From positions 1 to 23,345 of the forward strand of contig VGAU01000002.1 of the NCBI GenBank assembly GCA_016870675.1: a stretch of DNA of 23,345 nucleotides, read 5' to 3'. Positions 1 through 9,254 of this stretch are shown piece by piece. A program made the translations under genes and the position numbers. Every line of letters begins with the position of its first letter. Position 1 is the stretch's first letter. Below the pieces are notes generated by a model that was given only the letters and a program-made list of their open reading frames with translations, was not told the DNA's origin and searched no databases. This DNA is from Actinomycetota bacterium. GTDB lineage: Bacteria > Actinomycetota > Humimicrobiia > Humimicrobiales > Humimicrobiaceae.

Positions 1-1
1 G

Positions 2-1480
2 AATGTAGAAAAACTATGCAATGAAATGGAAATTTATGATATTGGAAATAATCCGGCAATTGCCATTGGTGGACTTGAAACAGGCATAACTCCCCTTGAT
101 TTAAGTAAAATTTTCGCTACCCTTGCTTCTGGCGGAATATACCGACAACCAGTATGTATTTTAAAGATAACTGATTACCAGGGAAACATTTTATACCAAT
201 ATGACCCGGATAGTAATGAATCAAACTACAGAGTGCTAGAAAAACCGATAGCGTACTATATTACACAGATTCTAAAAAAAGTTATAGAAAGTGGAACCGG
301 CAGAGGAGCTAATATTGGAAGGCCGGCTGCAGGTAAGACCGGCACTACAGATGGTCCTAACGATGCCTGGTTTGCAGGCTATACTCCTGAACTGGTTACT
401 GTTGTGTGGATGGGCTATCCTGAATCAAATAAACCTATGGAACCAATAAATGGACGACCCATCGTTGGAGGGGCTTATCCCGCAGATATATGGAGGGAAT
501 TTATGAGTTCAGCACTGGAAGATCTTCCGGTATCAGATTTCGATAAACCAGATAAAGAATTAATTGATATTGAGGTTTGCTCTGAATCTAATCTTCTTAC
601 TACATTCTGGTGCCCTGAGGAGACTGTTGAATGGCATATATTTATCGAAGGGGAGGAACCTGAAGATATCTGTAATATACATAATAAGGTTTCGGTTCCA
701 GATGTTGTAGGATTGAACTTTGAAGAAGCAAAACAATTATTTGAGGATTTATATTTTGTAGTTGAAGAGATTTATGATTTTGATGAAACTTATAATCAGG
801 ATATTATTTTTAAACAGGATCCTGAAGCAGGTACTATACTGGAATCACTTGAGGGTGAGAAATTAAGTATTACTTTATATGTTAGTAAAGGTAAAAAGAC
901 TTTTAGTATGCCTGAACTAATAGGGCTGGATCTCGGTGAGGCAAAACAAATCATAGAAAGCTATGAGCTTATACTGGAGAATACAATTTATGATTTCAGC
1001 GATAAACAGCCATTTGGTAAAATATTTAATCAGAGTCCTGTTCTGGATTCAATGGTATCCAAATCAACTGAAGTAATTTTATATGTAAGCAAAGGCGAAA
1101 ATCCTCAAGTCTTGATTCCTGATGTTACAGGGATGACAAAAGAAGAAGCAATAAATGCACTGGATACTGCTGGTTTTAAAAAAGTAAGTGTTACACCGGA
1201 AGAAAGTGATGAAGAAAAGGACAAGGTATTTTCTCAGATACCTGTAAGCGGAATTCTTTATGATAAATCCATGGAAATAATTATCAAGATAAGCAAAGGT
1301 ATAAAAGTGCCAGACGTTATAAATATGACAAAAGAAAATGCTGTAACCACACTTGAAGGCTTGGGATTTGTTGTTGAGATATCTCCCGATGCTGCTATCG
1401 GTAAAGTTAAAAGCCAAATACCTGCAGCTGATACATATCTAAATTATGGTTCAAAAGTCACAATAGAAGTTAAGGAATAG
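2..1480 (+). CDS. Class A penicillin-binding protein (3' part): transpeptidase end plus four PASTA domains
   Basis: This is a peptidoglycan synthase acting outside the cytoplasmic membrane, cut by the left window edge; the frame is open from base 2. The first ~180 residues are the end of the transpeptidase domain. A class A-type stretch (IGGLETGITPLDL) leads to the third active-site motif KTGTT at 335-349, followed by DAWFAGYTPELVTVVWMGY. The SxxK serine, the SxN motif and any glycosyltransferase domain must lie upstream of the window. Four PASTA repeats follow, starting near VPDVVGL, MPELIGL, IPDVTGM and VPDVINM and running to the stop at 1478-1480. PASTA domains bind muropeptide or beta-lactam-like ligands and are typical of Gram-positive PBPs and Ser/Thr kinases. 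Class A rather than class B is inferred from the motif context, since the N-terminus is absent. The gene converges on the U32 gene with no clear terminator between them. Confidence 0.93.
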   Translation, partial: NVEKLCNEMEIYDIGNNPAIAIGGLETGITPLDLSKIFATLASGGIYRQPVCILKITDYQGNILYQYDPDSNESNYRVLEKPIAYYITQILKKVIESGTGRGANIGRPAAGKTGTTDGPNDAWFAGYTPELVTVVWMGYPESNKPMEPINGRPIVGGAYPADIWREFMSSALEDLPVSDFDKPDKELIDIEVCSESNLLTTFWCPEETVEWHIFIEGEEPEDICNIHNKVSVPDVVGLNFEEAKQLFEDLYFVVEEIYDFDETYNQDIIFKQDPEAGTILESLEGEKLSITLYVSKGKKTFSMPELIGLDLGEAKQIIESYELILENTIYDFSDKQPFGKIFNQSPVLDSMVSKSTEVILYVSKGENPQVLIPDVTGMTKEEAINALDTAGFKKVSVTPEESDEEKDKVFSQIPVSGILYDKSMEIIIKISKGIKVPDVINMTKENAVTTLEGLGFVVEISPDAAIGKVKSQIPAADTYLNYGSKVTIEVKE

Positions 1481-1502
1481 GTTTAAGAAAAGGAAACTGA
1501 AG

Positions 1503-1561
1503 AAGAATAATACAAGAATAATACTAATATAAATAATTATCTTACATAAATAATTATCTTA
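1503..1561. repeat. Two successive short tandem duplications between convergent genes
   Basis: AAGAATAATAC occurs twice head to tail at 1503-1513 and 1514-1524. ATAAATAATTATCTTA then occurs twice, at 1529-1544 and 1546-1561, separated by one base (17-nt period). Both pairs are perfect. They fill most of the 82-bp gap between the PBP and U32 stop codons. No stable GC-containing hairpin is visible, so this is not an evident bidirectional terminator. Confidence 0.8.
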
Positions 1562-1562
1562 T

Positions 1563-3905
1563 TTATTCTACTCCACGAAACAAATGCCCTTTTGAATAGT
1601 TTTTGAATAGATTATCATCCTGCAGATAAGAAGTAAAAATTTTATATTTTCCGGTGTCCTTGTTATAAAGAATATCTATTGCCTCTCTATAACTTCTCAG
1701 TATCTTATAGAAATCTTTTTTCTCCAGGAATCTACTATCTATAATAATATTGTTGACTCCGCTTGCTTTTATATTGTCAAGATTAAATAAAGTGCAGGTA
1801 TTCCTTGAATTAAAAATTATCATATTTTCGTTATAATCTGAACCGACCGGAAACCTGTAACCTTTAATGTCTTCTATGAAAAAATTATCATCGCCAGCTT
1901 TATTTGTGAGGAATTTAATTTTATATCTTGAATTCATAACCGGAAAGTAACCATGACCAAAAATGGAAAACTCTATTTCATCCTTAAATAAATTTTCTGC
2001 ATTTGATATTATTTTAAAAATTTCTTCCAGGTTTAGTTCCGGAGAAAGCTCTATCCCTTTCAAAGTAGTTTTTAAATTCATAATATCATTGAAAAAAACT
2101 AATGATAAACTATTGAATAAGTTAAAATTAAAGCCTAAATACAGGTTAATATCAGACTTGTCTTTACAGCTTATTTCGTTTAATAATTCCAGTACCCCTG
2201 GATTTGATATTTTAAAATTGTTTAATCCACAGTCCAGTAATTTTAAAATATTTTTTTTTAGCGATATAAAATCATCGTCATATAAAATTGACGGTGTATT
2301 AATCGATATTTTTATGTCTTTTAATTCATTATATTTTTTTAAGGATTTAATTAAGCTGGCCTTGAAATTGCTACCATACACCATTTCTTTGAAATCGCTG
2401 TAAATAATATGAGTAATTCCTTTATCTACAGCAGGTTCAATGCACTCCTGTTTATATATACAGGCAGAAAGAGTCAATTTACGTTCTGGTTCTTCCCATT
2501 CCTCTTCTCGTTCTTCCCCGGCGGCTTTATTATTTTTTAATAGAAACTTATTTAAGTAATTTTCAATTTCCTTTTCATTTATTTTACTAGTCGGAGTTTT
2601 TACCCTGTAAAGTGCTGCTGCGCTATCTTTATTAATATCATTTTTAAACAAAGATTTAGCTTCATCATCTATTTTCTTATCAAAATATTTAAATACTCTA
2701 TCTTTTTCTAAAATACTATTTCTTTTATTTACCACAATTTCATATGTATATCTCTTATCTTTTTCATCTATCAGTTTAAAGTTTCTGATATTTATCCGGC
2801 TGTTGCCCTTTTTAGTCCATATTTCGATAATATCTCCTTTATTTATTTTCCATCTGCTTCTTATGTAAATAGATTTTACCAGTAAATTTTTTCTGTTATT
2901 ATTGCCTTCATAATCTATCTTATAAACTCTGCCTAAAAAATTCCCGATACTTCCTGATTTTTTTAATGATATGATTTCCTTCGTGTATTTTTGTTTTAAA
3001 TATCCAGTTCCCATTTCTCTTGAAAATAGTTGTGCCAGTTTATAAAAGTCGTATTCATCTACATTAAAATTTAAAGGATTCTCATAATACAGATCTATAT
3101 ATTTTCTGTAAATTTTAGTGACCATACCTACATATTCCGGAGATTTCATTCTTCCTTCTATTTTTAGGGCATTGATTCCTGCTGCTATAATTTCGGGTAT
3201 AATATCCAGGATACAAAGATCGCTCTTACTAAATATATAACTTCCATCCGCGATAATATAATTATATTTACCAGCATCTCTTTCAAGAAGCTTATATTTC
3301 ATCCGGCAGGGCTGGGTACATTTCCCTCTATTCCCGCTTCTACCTCCTACAAATGAACTGAAATAACAGCTTCCCGAGTATGAATAGCATTGAGAACCAT
3401 AACCGAATACCTCTATTTCCATCAACTTTTTTTTGCATAAATCTTTTATTTCGTCCAGAGTCATTTCCCTGGCAAGGATGACTCTTTTAAATCCAAGATT
3501 GCCTGACAATTTTAATGAATAAATATTATGAATGTTAAGTTGCGTACTTGCATGAATTGGAATGGTCTTAAACAAATCTTTTAGAATTTTATATATACCA
3601 TAGTCCTGGATAATAATTCCGTCAGAACATATATAAATGTATTCGTTCAGGAAATTTATTACCTCTGGTACTTCTCTATCTTTTACCAGTGTATTTAAGG
3701 TTAAATATACTTTTACACCATGACTGTGAGCAAAGTTTACTGCTTTTTTTATTTGATTTATATCAAAATTTTCAGCATACGCTCTGGCACCAAATTTTTT
3801 ATATCCCAGATAAACAGAATCAGCACCAGCATTAACCGCTGCTACCAATTGATTCCAGCCTCCTGCCGGCGCTGTCAGCTCTATTTTATTTATGGTGTGA
3901 TTCAT
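1563..3905 (-). CDS. U32-family Fe-S protein (peptidase U32 / RNA-hydroxylase-like)
   Basis: This 780-residue protein begins with the U32 signature (IELTAPAGGWNQLVAAVNAG, residues 8-27, then ADSVYLG). The core motif lies around residues 168-203, with Cys173, Cys180, Cys196 and Cys200 in a GRSGNRGKCTQPCR context. Cys230 follows, just before INALKIEGRMKSPEYVG. The spacing of Cys173, 180, 196 and 230 resembles the four [4Fe-4S] ligands known in UbiU/UbiV/TrhP-type U32 proteins. Known U32 members hydroxylate tRNA (TrhP), 23S rRNA (RlhA) or ubiquinone precursors. The long C-terminal extension after residue ~300 resembles the layout of the larger RlhA-type members more than the ~400-residue TrhP type, so an RNA-hydroxylation role is a reasonable inference but the substrate is unknown. 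The 'peptidase' label is historical. It starts 24 bp after argH and could be the last gene of that transcript. No good Shine-Dalgarno sequence is visible, but the start fits the family N-terminus. Confidence 0.88.
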   Translation of the reverse strand: MNHTINKIELTAPAGGWNQLVAAVNAGADSVYLGYKKFGARAYAENFDINQIKKAVNFAHSHGVKVYLTLNTLVKDREVPEVINFLNEYIYICSDGIIIQDYGIYKILKDLFKTIPIHASTQLNIHNIYSLKLSGNLGFKRVILAREMTLDEIKDLCKKKLMEIEVFGYGSQCYSYSGSCYFSSFVGGRSGNRGKCTQPCRMKYKLLERDAGKYNYIIADGSYIFSKSDLCILDIIPEIIAAGINALKIEGRMKSPEYVGMVTKIYRKYIDLYYENPLNFNVDEYDFYKLAQLFSREMGTGYLKQKYTKEIISLKKSGSIGNFLGRVYKIDYEGNNNRKNLLVKSIYIRSRWKINKGDIIEIWTKKGNSRINIRNFKLIDEKDKRYTYEIVVNKRNSILEKDRVFKYFDKKIDDEAKSLFKNDINKDSAAALYRVKTPTSKINEKEIENYLNKFLLKNNKAAGEEREEEWEEPERKLTLSACIYKQECIEPAVDKGITHIIYSDFKEMVYGSNFKASLIKSLKKYNELKDIKISINTPSILYDDDFISLKKNILKLLDCGLNNFKISNPGVLELLNEISCKDKSDINLYLGFNFNLFNSLSLVFFNDIMNLKTTLKGIELSPELNLEEIFKIISNAENLFKDEIEFSIFGHGYFPVMNSRYKIKFLTNKAGDDNFFIEDIKGYRFPVGSDYNENMIIFNSRNTCTLFNLDNIKASGVNNIIIDSRFLEKKDFYKILRSYREAIDILYNKDTGKYKIFTSYLQDDNLFKNYSKGHLFRGVE

Positions 3906-3929
3906 TTTGGAAATCTGAAATATGAATTC

Positions 3930-5378
3930 TTAAGCGTCGATGTACTTTATGATTTTCTCAAATTTAGGAGTCCTTTTGATTAAATCTTTAAGTTTGTTCC
4001 TGCTATCTTTTATTTTTTTCTTTCCTGACTCAATATTTAAAATTACCTGCCCTTTTTCTGTACCGCATTCAACTTTTTTACTTGATATACATGACTGAAT
4101 TTCTACCATATCATGTATATCACTTTCAAAATAAGGCGAATAATTTTTAAGCTCCTCCATCTCTAAATCTTTGAATGATATCTTTTTATCAATACAAAAG
4201 CGTACAATCTTTCCTACAATGTTATGCGCTTTTCTAAAACTTTCACCTTTCTTTACCAGATAGTCAGCAATATCAGTAGCTTCTAAAAATCCCTCTTTCA
4301 GGGAATTATTAATTTTTATACTATTGAATTTTATTTTCTCAAGTAATTTAGAAAATATTTCAACACTGGCAGAGGTTTCCTCATAAGCGCTGAGTAGTAT
4401 TTTTTTATCTTCCTGAAGATCCCTGTTATAGGTTGAAGGCAAGCCTTTAAGCAGTATCATTGACTGCATGAGACTGCCAATAACCAGGGAGCTCTTGCCC
4501 CTTATTAACTCCAGAACATCGGGATTCTTTTTTTGAGGCATTATGCTGCTGCCTGTACAAAAATCTTCATCTATTTCAATAAATGAAAACTCACTGGTGT
4601 TATATATAATAAGGTCTTCGCATAACCTGCTCAGATGCAGCATTATCTTGCTGCAGGAATATATAAAATCTATTATAAAATCCCTGTTTCCTACTATATC
4701 CATACTATTAGAATCAAGATCTTTAAATTCAAGAAGTTCTTTTAGTAGTTTTCTATCCAGCTTATATCCGCTTCCTGCGCAGGCTGCAGCTCCCAGCGGC
4801 ATATAATCGCAGGTTTCAAAATTGAAAAAAAGGTTGTCAGTATCCCTCTCAAACTTTTTAAAAAAAGAGAGAAAATAATGCGAAAGCAGAACAGGCTGGG
4901 CTTTTTGCATATGAGTATACGCTGGAATAATAATATCGATTTTACTTTCTGCAATTTTTAATATATTCCCCTGCAGAGCTAAAATCTTACTTATTATATC
5001 TATTAAGGCATCTTTTATAAACAGTTTTTCATCCAGCACAATCTGGTCATTCCTGCTCCTTCCGGTATGAATTTTCATGCCTGTATCTCCAATTATTTTT
5101 CCCAGTTCAGATTCAACCAGACTGTGAATATCTTCATAAAGACTCGTATCAATACTACCTTCCTCAATATTTTTTTTGACAGTTTTTAGGCCGTAAAGAA
5201 TTTTTTTAAGCTCATCATCCGGGATAATTCTGATCTTATTAAGTCCTATCGCATAAGCTGCAGTTCCAGTAAGATCATATAGGTATAAGCTTTTATCAAC
5301 GTCTATGGAACAGGTAAATTTATCAACTGTTTTATCAGTATTTTTTTCTATCCTGCCCTTCCATATTTTATTTCCCAT
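3930..5378 (-). CDS. argH: Argininosuccinate lyase
   Basis: ArgH catalyses the last step of arginine synthesis, cleaving argininosuccinate to arginine and fumarate in the cytoplasm as a homotetramer. The 482-residue length fits the family. Visible motifs are HTGRSRNDQ (residues 104-112), the THMQKAQP stretch with His156, and the fumarase/aspartase-superfamily signature GSSIMPQKKNPD (276-287), which carries the flexible-loop catalytic serine. The N-terminus (IWKGRIEKNTD) matches the usual 'WGGRF' region in diverged form, and the conserved AH of the helix after it reads AY here. The start overlaps the argG stop by 11 bp (5368-5378). Its Shine-Dalgarno GAGGAAG lies in the last codons of argG, so the two are translationally linked. 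Operon position and motifs leave little doubt. Confidence 0.97.
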   Translation of the reverse strand: MGNKIWKGRIEKNTDKTVDKFTCSIDVDKSLYLYDLTGTAAYAIGLNKIRIIPDDELKKILYGLKTVKKNIEEGSIDTSLYEDIHSLVESELGKIIGDTGMKIHTGRSRNDQIVLDEKLFIKDALIDIISKILALQGNILKIAESKIDIIIPAYTHMQKAQPVLLSHYFLSFFKKFERDTDNLFFNFETCDYMPLGAAACAGSGYKLDRKLLKELLEFKDLDSNSMDIVGNRDFIIDFIYSCSKIMLHLSRLCEDLIIYNTSEFSFIEIDEDFCTGSSIMPQKKNPDVLELIRGKSSLVIGSLMQSMILLKGLPSTYNRDLQEDKKILLSAYEETSASVEIFSKLLEKIKFNSIKINNSLKEGFLEATDIADYLVKKGESFRKAHNIVGKIVRFCIDKKISFKDLEMEELKNYSPYFESDIHDMVEIQSCISSKKVECGTEKGQVILNIESGKKKIKDSRNKLKDLIKRTPKFEKIIKYIDA

Positions 5379-6567
5379 TAATTCTTCCTCTTCTTCCTAA
5401 TAGTTCATAGGGATAACCCCAAATTTTTATAAAACTTTCCGAATTTTTTGGATCAAATTTATCGCCCCTGTCGTAAGTTGCAAGTTCCTTATCATATAAT
5501 GAATAATCAGACTTCCTTCCTTCAACTATAAAATTCTTATACTCAAGCTTAATCTTTATGATGCCTGTTACATATTTCTGGCTTTCATCTATAAATGCAC
5601 ACAGGCATTTACGCAGTGGAGTGAACCATAATCCAAAATAAACCAGCTCTGCCATTTTCTCCTCCAGCAGATATTTATAATGGATGAGCTCCCTGTCAAG
5701 CACCAGTGATTCCAGCTGTCTGTGAGCTTCAATTAATATTTCTGCTGCTGGCGATTCATAAATTTCCCTTGATTTTATTCCAATAAGCCTGTTTTCCACC
5801 ATATCAATTCTTCCAATTCCATAAGAGCCGGCTAATTTATTTAATTTTTTTATTATCATAGCAGGCGGAATATTTTCATTATTTAAAGAAACAGGTATTC
5901 CTTCCTGAAATCCTATTTCTATATATTCAGATTCATAACTATTTTTTGTTATTTTTGTCCACATATAAATATCATCAGGTGGTTCATTCCAGGGATCTTC
6001 AAGAGCGCCGCATTCGATGCTTCTCCCCCATAAATTTTCATCAACACTGTAAGGACTTTTTTTAGTTACATTAATCTTAATACCACATTTTTTTGCATAT
6101 TTAATTGTCTCTTCCCTTGAAATACTCCACTCTCTAAAAGGGGCAATTATTTTAAAATCTGGTGCCAGGCTTCTAATCCCTACATCAAACCTCACCTGGT
6201 CGTTGCCTTTGGCAGTACAACCATGCGCAACTGCTTTTGCTCCTTCTTTTCTTGCTATTTCCACCAATTTTTTGACTATAAGCGGTCTTGCCAGTGCTGT
6301 TGCCAGCGGATATTTTTTTTCATATTTCAAATTTGCCTTTATTGATGAAAAAATGAAATCATTTAAAAATTCCTCTTTTGCATCAACTATTACAGATTTT
6401 ATAGCTCCTATATCCAGCGCCCTCTTACGGGCTTCTTTTAAATCTTCAGGCTGGCCGCAGTCTATTAGTACAGCGATCACCTCCATATTATATTTTTCTT
6501 TAATCCAGTTTATGGAAACTGAAGTGTCAAGTCCGCCAGAATAGGCCAATACTACTTTTCCACTCAT
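5368..6567 (-). CDS. argG: Argininosuccinate synthase
   Basis: ArgG condenses citrulline and aspartate with ATP to give argininosuccinate, the penultimate step of arginine synthesis. The protein has 399 residues, the normal family size. The N-terminal PP-loop AYSGGLDTSV (residues 8-17) binds the ATP pyrophosphate. Further family stretches are AHGCTAKGNDQVRFD and the CGALEDPWNEPPDD region. An AAAGGA Shine-Dalgarno sequence lies 7 nt before the ATG. It is separated from argR by 66 bp, the largest gap inside the arg operon apart from possible internal control, and overlaps argH downstream. No internal promoter is obvious in that gap, which is AT-rich. Confidence 0.97.
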   Translation of the reverse strand: MSGKVVLAYSGGLDTSVSINWIKEKYNMEVIAVLIDCGQPEDLKEARKRALDIGAIKSVIVDAKEEFLNDFIFSSIKANLKYEKKYPLATALARPLIVKKLVEIARKEGAKAVAHGCTAKGNDQVRFDVGIRSLAPDFKIIAPFREWSISREETIKYAKKCGIKINVTKKSPYSVDENLWGRSIECGALEDPWNEPPDDIYMWTKITKNSYESEYIEIGFQEGIPVSLNNENIPPAMIIKKLNKLAGSYGIGRIDMVENRLIGIKSREIYESPAAEILIEAHRQLESLVLDRELIHYKYLLEEKMAELVYFGLWFTPLRKCLCAFIDESQKYVTGIIKIKLEYKNFIVEGRKSDYSLYDKELATYDRGDKFDPKNSESFIKIWGYPYELLGRRGRINGK

Positions 6568-6633
6568 TTTTTATTCCTTTCATTTTTTTTAAATATAAAA
6601 ATATATAAATTCAAATATTACTGGTAATTTTCA

Positions 6634-7092
6634 TTAAAATTGATTTTGCATCAATTTCAATATTTTTTCCCCATGATCATTACTATCTGCAACACAAATA
6701 ATAGTGTCATCACCTGCAACTGTACCCAGTATTTCCACAAAATTCATGCCATCTATTATCGCCGCCGTTCCCTGAGCTTCGCCAGGAAAAGTCTTGATCA
6801 CAATAATATTGTCTGCTCTTTTTGCTGATATTACACTTTCCTTAAATTTTGACTTAAATTTTTCCGGATCAAAAATTTTTCCATCTATCGTTCTACTTTC
6901 AATAGAGTAATATTCTTCTTGTTTGTAATTCCTGGTCTTAACAAGTCTCAGACGGTTTATATCCCTGGAAATAGTCGATTGCGTAACACGATACCCTCTT
7001 TTTGCCAGTTCATTTAATAATTCTTCCTGAGAAGAGATTTTTTTACCGCTTATTATCTCTTTTATTGCTCTAATTCTTTCAATTCTGCTCAT
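6634..7092 (-). CDS. argR: Arginine repressor
   Basis: ArgR is the arginine-sensing transcription factor of arginine biosynthesis genes, a hexamer when arginine is bound. At 152 residues it is full length. The N-terminal winged helix-turn-helix (residues ~1-55) includes the recognition segment TQSTISRDINRLRLVK. The C-terminal oligomerisation and arginine-binding domain shows GEAQGTAAIID (104-114) and the diagnostic GTVAGDDTI (123-131) with the paired aspartates that contact arginine. The gene sits inside the operon it presumably represses, between argF (34 bp upstream) and argG, as in Actinobacteria. Autoregulation through the palindrome in front of argC is likely but inferred. The Shine-Dalgarno sequence (AGATGG) is modest. 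Confidence 0.97.
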   Translation of the reverse strand: MSRIERIRAIKEIISGKKISSQEELLNELAKRGYRVTQSTISRDINRLRLVKTRNYKQEEYYSIESRTIDGKIFDPEKFKSKFKESVISAKRADNIIVIKTFPGEAQGTAAIIDGMNFVEILGTVAGDDTIICVADSNDHGEKILKLMQNQF

Positions 7093-7126
7093 TTTACCAT
7101 CTTATATTTGATTTTATCTTTTAAAT

Positions 7127-8035
7127 TTAATTAGCATATAAATAAACCAGCAATGCTTTTTGGGCATGAAGGCGATTTTCCGCCTGCTGAAGTACAATAG
7201 AATTTTTACCGTCCAGAACCTCCGATGTAATTTCCTGGCCCCTGTGAGCGGGCAGGCAATGCATTACTTTTACTTCTTCTTTTGCATATTTTAATAACTT
7301 GTAATTTACCTGGTAACTTTTAAGATCTGTTAATTTCTGTTTATTTATCTCATCTCCCATGCTTAACCAGACATCAGTATAAACAACATCTGCATTGCTT
7401 ACTGCCTTGACTGGATCATGCACTAAATTAAGTTTGCTTCCTTCTTTCTGGTTTCTTGCATATTTGATTATTTCTTCTGGAGGCGAATATTTTTCAGGAC
7501 ACCCTATAGTTATATTAATCCCTAACTTTGAAAATCCAATAATCAGGCTATTTGTTACATTATTGCTATCTCCAATATATATAAATTTAAGATCCTTATT
7601 TAATAGCCCCAGTTCTTTTAATGTTAACATATCTGCGAGTATCTGGCATGGATGATAAATATCAGTAAGTCCATTTATAACCGGTATGGTTCCATATTTT
7701 GCAAAAATATCTACAATTTCCTGGCTGTAAGTTCTTATAATCACACCGTCAAGATACCTTGAAAAAATTTTCGCCGTATCCTGGTAAGTCTCTCCCCTGC
7801 TTATTTGTAAATTTTTGGAATCCAGATATATTGAATTTCCACCCAACTGGTTTATCCCAGCTTCAAATGACAGTCTTGTCCTGGTGGAATGTTTGTCAAA
7901 CAACATTGCTATATTTTTGCCTTCAAGTACTTTACTGTATGAATTTTTATCTTTTTTTATCTTACCTGACAGATCAAGCAGATATTCAATTTCTTCTTTT
8001 GAATAATCTTTCAATGTTAAGAAATCTTTTTTCAT
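7127..8035 (-). CDS. argF: Ornithine carbamoyltransferase
   Basis: ArgF transfers the carbamoyl group from carbamoyl phosphate to ornithine, giving citrulline. The 302-residue protein has the carbamoyl-phosphate-binding STRTR motif (residues 50-54, followed by LSFEAG), the HPCQ motif (128-131), and the ornithine-binding HCLPAHRG motif (259-266). The SMG segment near residue 225 (DVWLSMGDE) separates it from aspartate carbamoyltransferase. Its ATG begins one base after the argD stop codon, and its AAGGT Shine-Dalgarno lies inside argD, so translation is coupled. An anabolic role follows from the operon; a catabolic arcB role is unlikely because no arcA or arcC is present nearby. Confidence 0.96.
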   Translation of the reverse strand: MKKDFLTLKDYSKEEIEYLLDLSGKIKKDKNSYSKVLEGKNIAMLFDKHSTRTRLSFEAGINQLGGNSIYLDSKNLQISRGETYQDTAKIFSRYLDGVIIRTYSQEIVDIFAKYGTIPVINGLTDIYHPCQILADMLTLKELGLLNKDLKFIYIGDSNNVTNSLIIGFSKLGINITIGCPEKYSPPEEIIKYARNQKEGSKLNLVHDPVKAVSNADVVYTDVWLSMGDEINKQKLTDLKSYQVNYKLLKYAKEEVKVMHCLPAHRGQEITSEVLDGKNSIVLQQAENRLHAQKALLVYLYAN

Positions 8036-8036
8036 T

Positions 8037-9254
8037 TTATACCTTGATATTTACATCCAGCCACTTTACCAGCCTGTCTATATTATTTTTGGTTATTATC
8101 AGTGGTGGTAGAAACCTTAAAGTACTACTTGATACTTTATTAATAACCAGTTTATCTTTAAGGGCATCCGTTACCAGTTTTTCCACAATTGGTTCATTAA
8201 ATTCCATTCCAATCATAAGACCCATTCCCCTTATTTCCTTTACGACTGAATATTTATTTTTAATCTTCATTAACTTTTTAATGAAATACTGACCCAGTTT
8301 TTTAGACCTTTCAACCAATCTGTTTTCATTAATATAGTCAAGTACTGCCAGTCCTGCGGAACAGGAAGCAGTATTGCCCCCAAAAGTTGAACCATGTGTT
8401 CCTGGCCCAAAACTGGCGCTTATTTTATTCGTTGAAATAATTGCTCCAATGGGCATTCCTCCTCCCAGGCTCTTTGCGACTACAAGGATATCAGGATAAA
8501 TACCATAATTCTGGTAGGCAAACATATTCCCGGTCCTGCCGAACCCGGTTTGTATTTCGTCTAAAACAAGAATTATATTTTTTTCACTGCATATATCCTT
8601 TAAACTTTTCATGAATTCTTTATCTGCAGGGTAAACTCCGCCTTCACCCTGAACCGGCTCCAGTATAATAGCGCATGTATTTTCATTTATTAATGCTTTT
8701 ACCGAATCCATATCATTTAATTCAGCATACTTAAATCCGGCAAGAAGTGGCTCAAATAACTTTTGTTTTTCCGACTGTGCGGTAGCTGCAAGCGCTCCCA
8801 GTGTCCTTCCATGGAAAGCCCTTTTGAAGGTTATTACTTCATACCGGGAGGAATTATAGTTATCAGTAGAATACTTCCTTGCCAGCTTTATTGCTCCTTC
8901 TATAGACTCAGTGCCACTGTTGGCAAAGAATACCTTCTCCCCAAATCCTGTAATCTCGCATAACTTTTTTGCCAGTTTTACCTGAGGCTGGTTAAAATAA
9001 ATATTTGAAGGCTGGATAATCTTACCAATCTGCTGCTTTAGCGCATTTACCACAAATTTATTGCTGTGCCCGACATTCAAGCAGCCATATCCAGCTATAA
9101 AATCAAGATATTTACTGCCTTCTACATCCCATAAGTACTGCATTTTGGCTTTTACAAATACCACTGGAAGTCTGCTGTATGTGCACATCAAATATTTATT
9201 TCCCTGCTCAAATATTTCTATATTCTTGCTTATTATATTCTTGCTTATGTTCAT
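8037..9254 (-). CDS. argD: Acetylornithine aminotransferase
   Basis: ArgD is a PLP-dependent class III aminotransferase that converts N-acetylglutamate semialdehyde to N-acetylornithine with glutamate as donor. The 405-residue protein shows the PLP phosphate-binding NSGTES stretch (112-117), the cofactor-contacting Asp232 in LVLDEIQTGFGRTG, and the Schiff-base Lys261 in VVAKSLGGGMPIGA. The start overlaps the argB stop as ATGA (9251-9254), with a strong GAGGAG Shine-Dalgarno 5 nt upstream, in argB's last codons. The family also includes succinyl-diaminopimelate and ornithine aminotransferases, so a second role in lysine synthesis is possible, but the operon fixes the main assignment. Confidence 0.96.
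   Translation of the reverse strand: MNISKNIISKNIEIFEQGNKYLMCTYSRLPVVFVKAKMQYLWDVEGSKYLDFIAGYGCLNVGHSNKFVVNALKQQIGKIIQPSNIYFNQPQVKLAKKLCEITGFGEKVFFANSGTESIEGAIKLARKYSTDNYNSSRYEVITFKRAFHGRTLGALAATAQSEKQKLFEPLLAGFKYAELNDMDSVKALINENTCAIILEPVQGEGGVYPADKEFMKSLKDICSEKNIILVLDEIQTGFGRTGNMFAYQNYGIYPDILVVAKSLGGGMPIGAIISTNKISASFGPGTHGSTFGGNTASCSAGLAVLDYINENRLVERSKKLGQYFIKKLMKIKNKYSVVKEIRGMGLMIGMEFNEPIVEKLVTDALKDKLVINKVSSSTLRFLPPLIITKNNIDRLVKWLDVNIKV

Noticed and set aside
7759..8292. 177-codon open frame on the plus strand
   Set aside because: It lies antisense over the argF/argD junction, both of which have full catalytic motifs; the translation is low-complexity and resembles no family.
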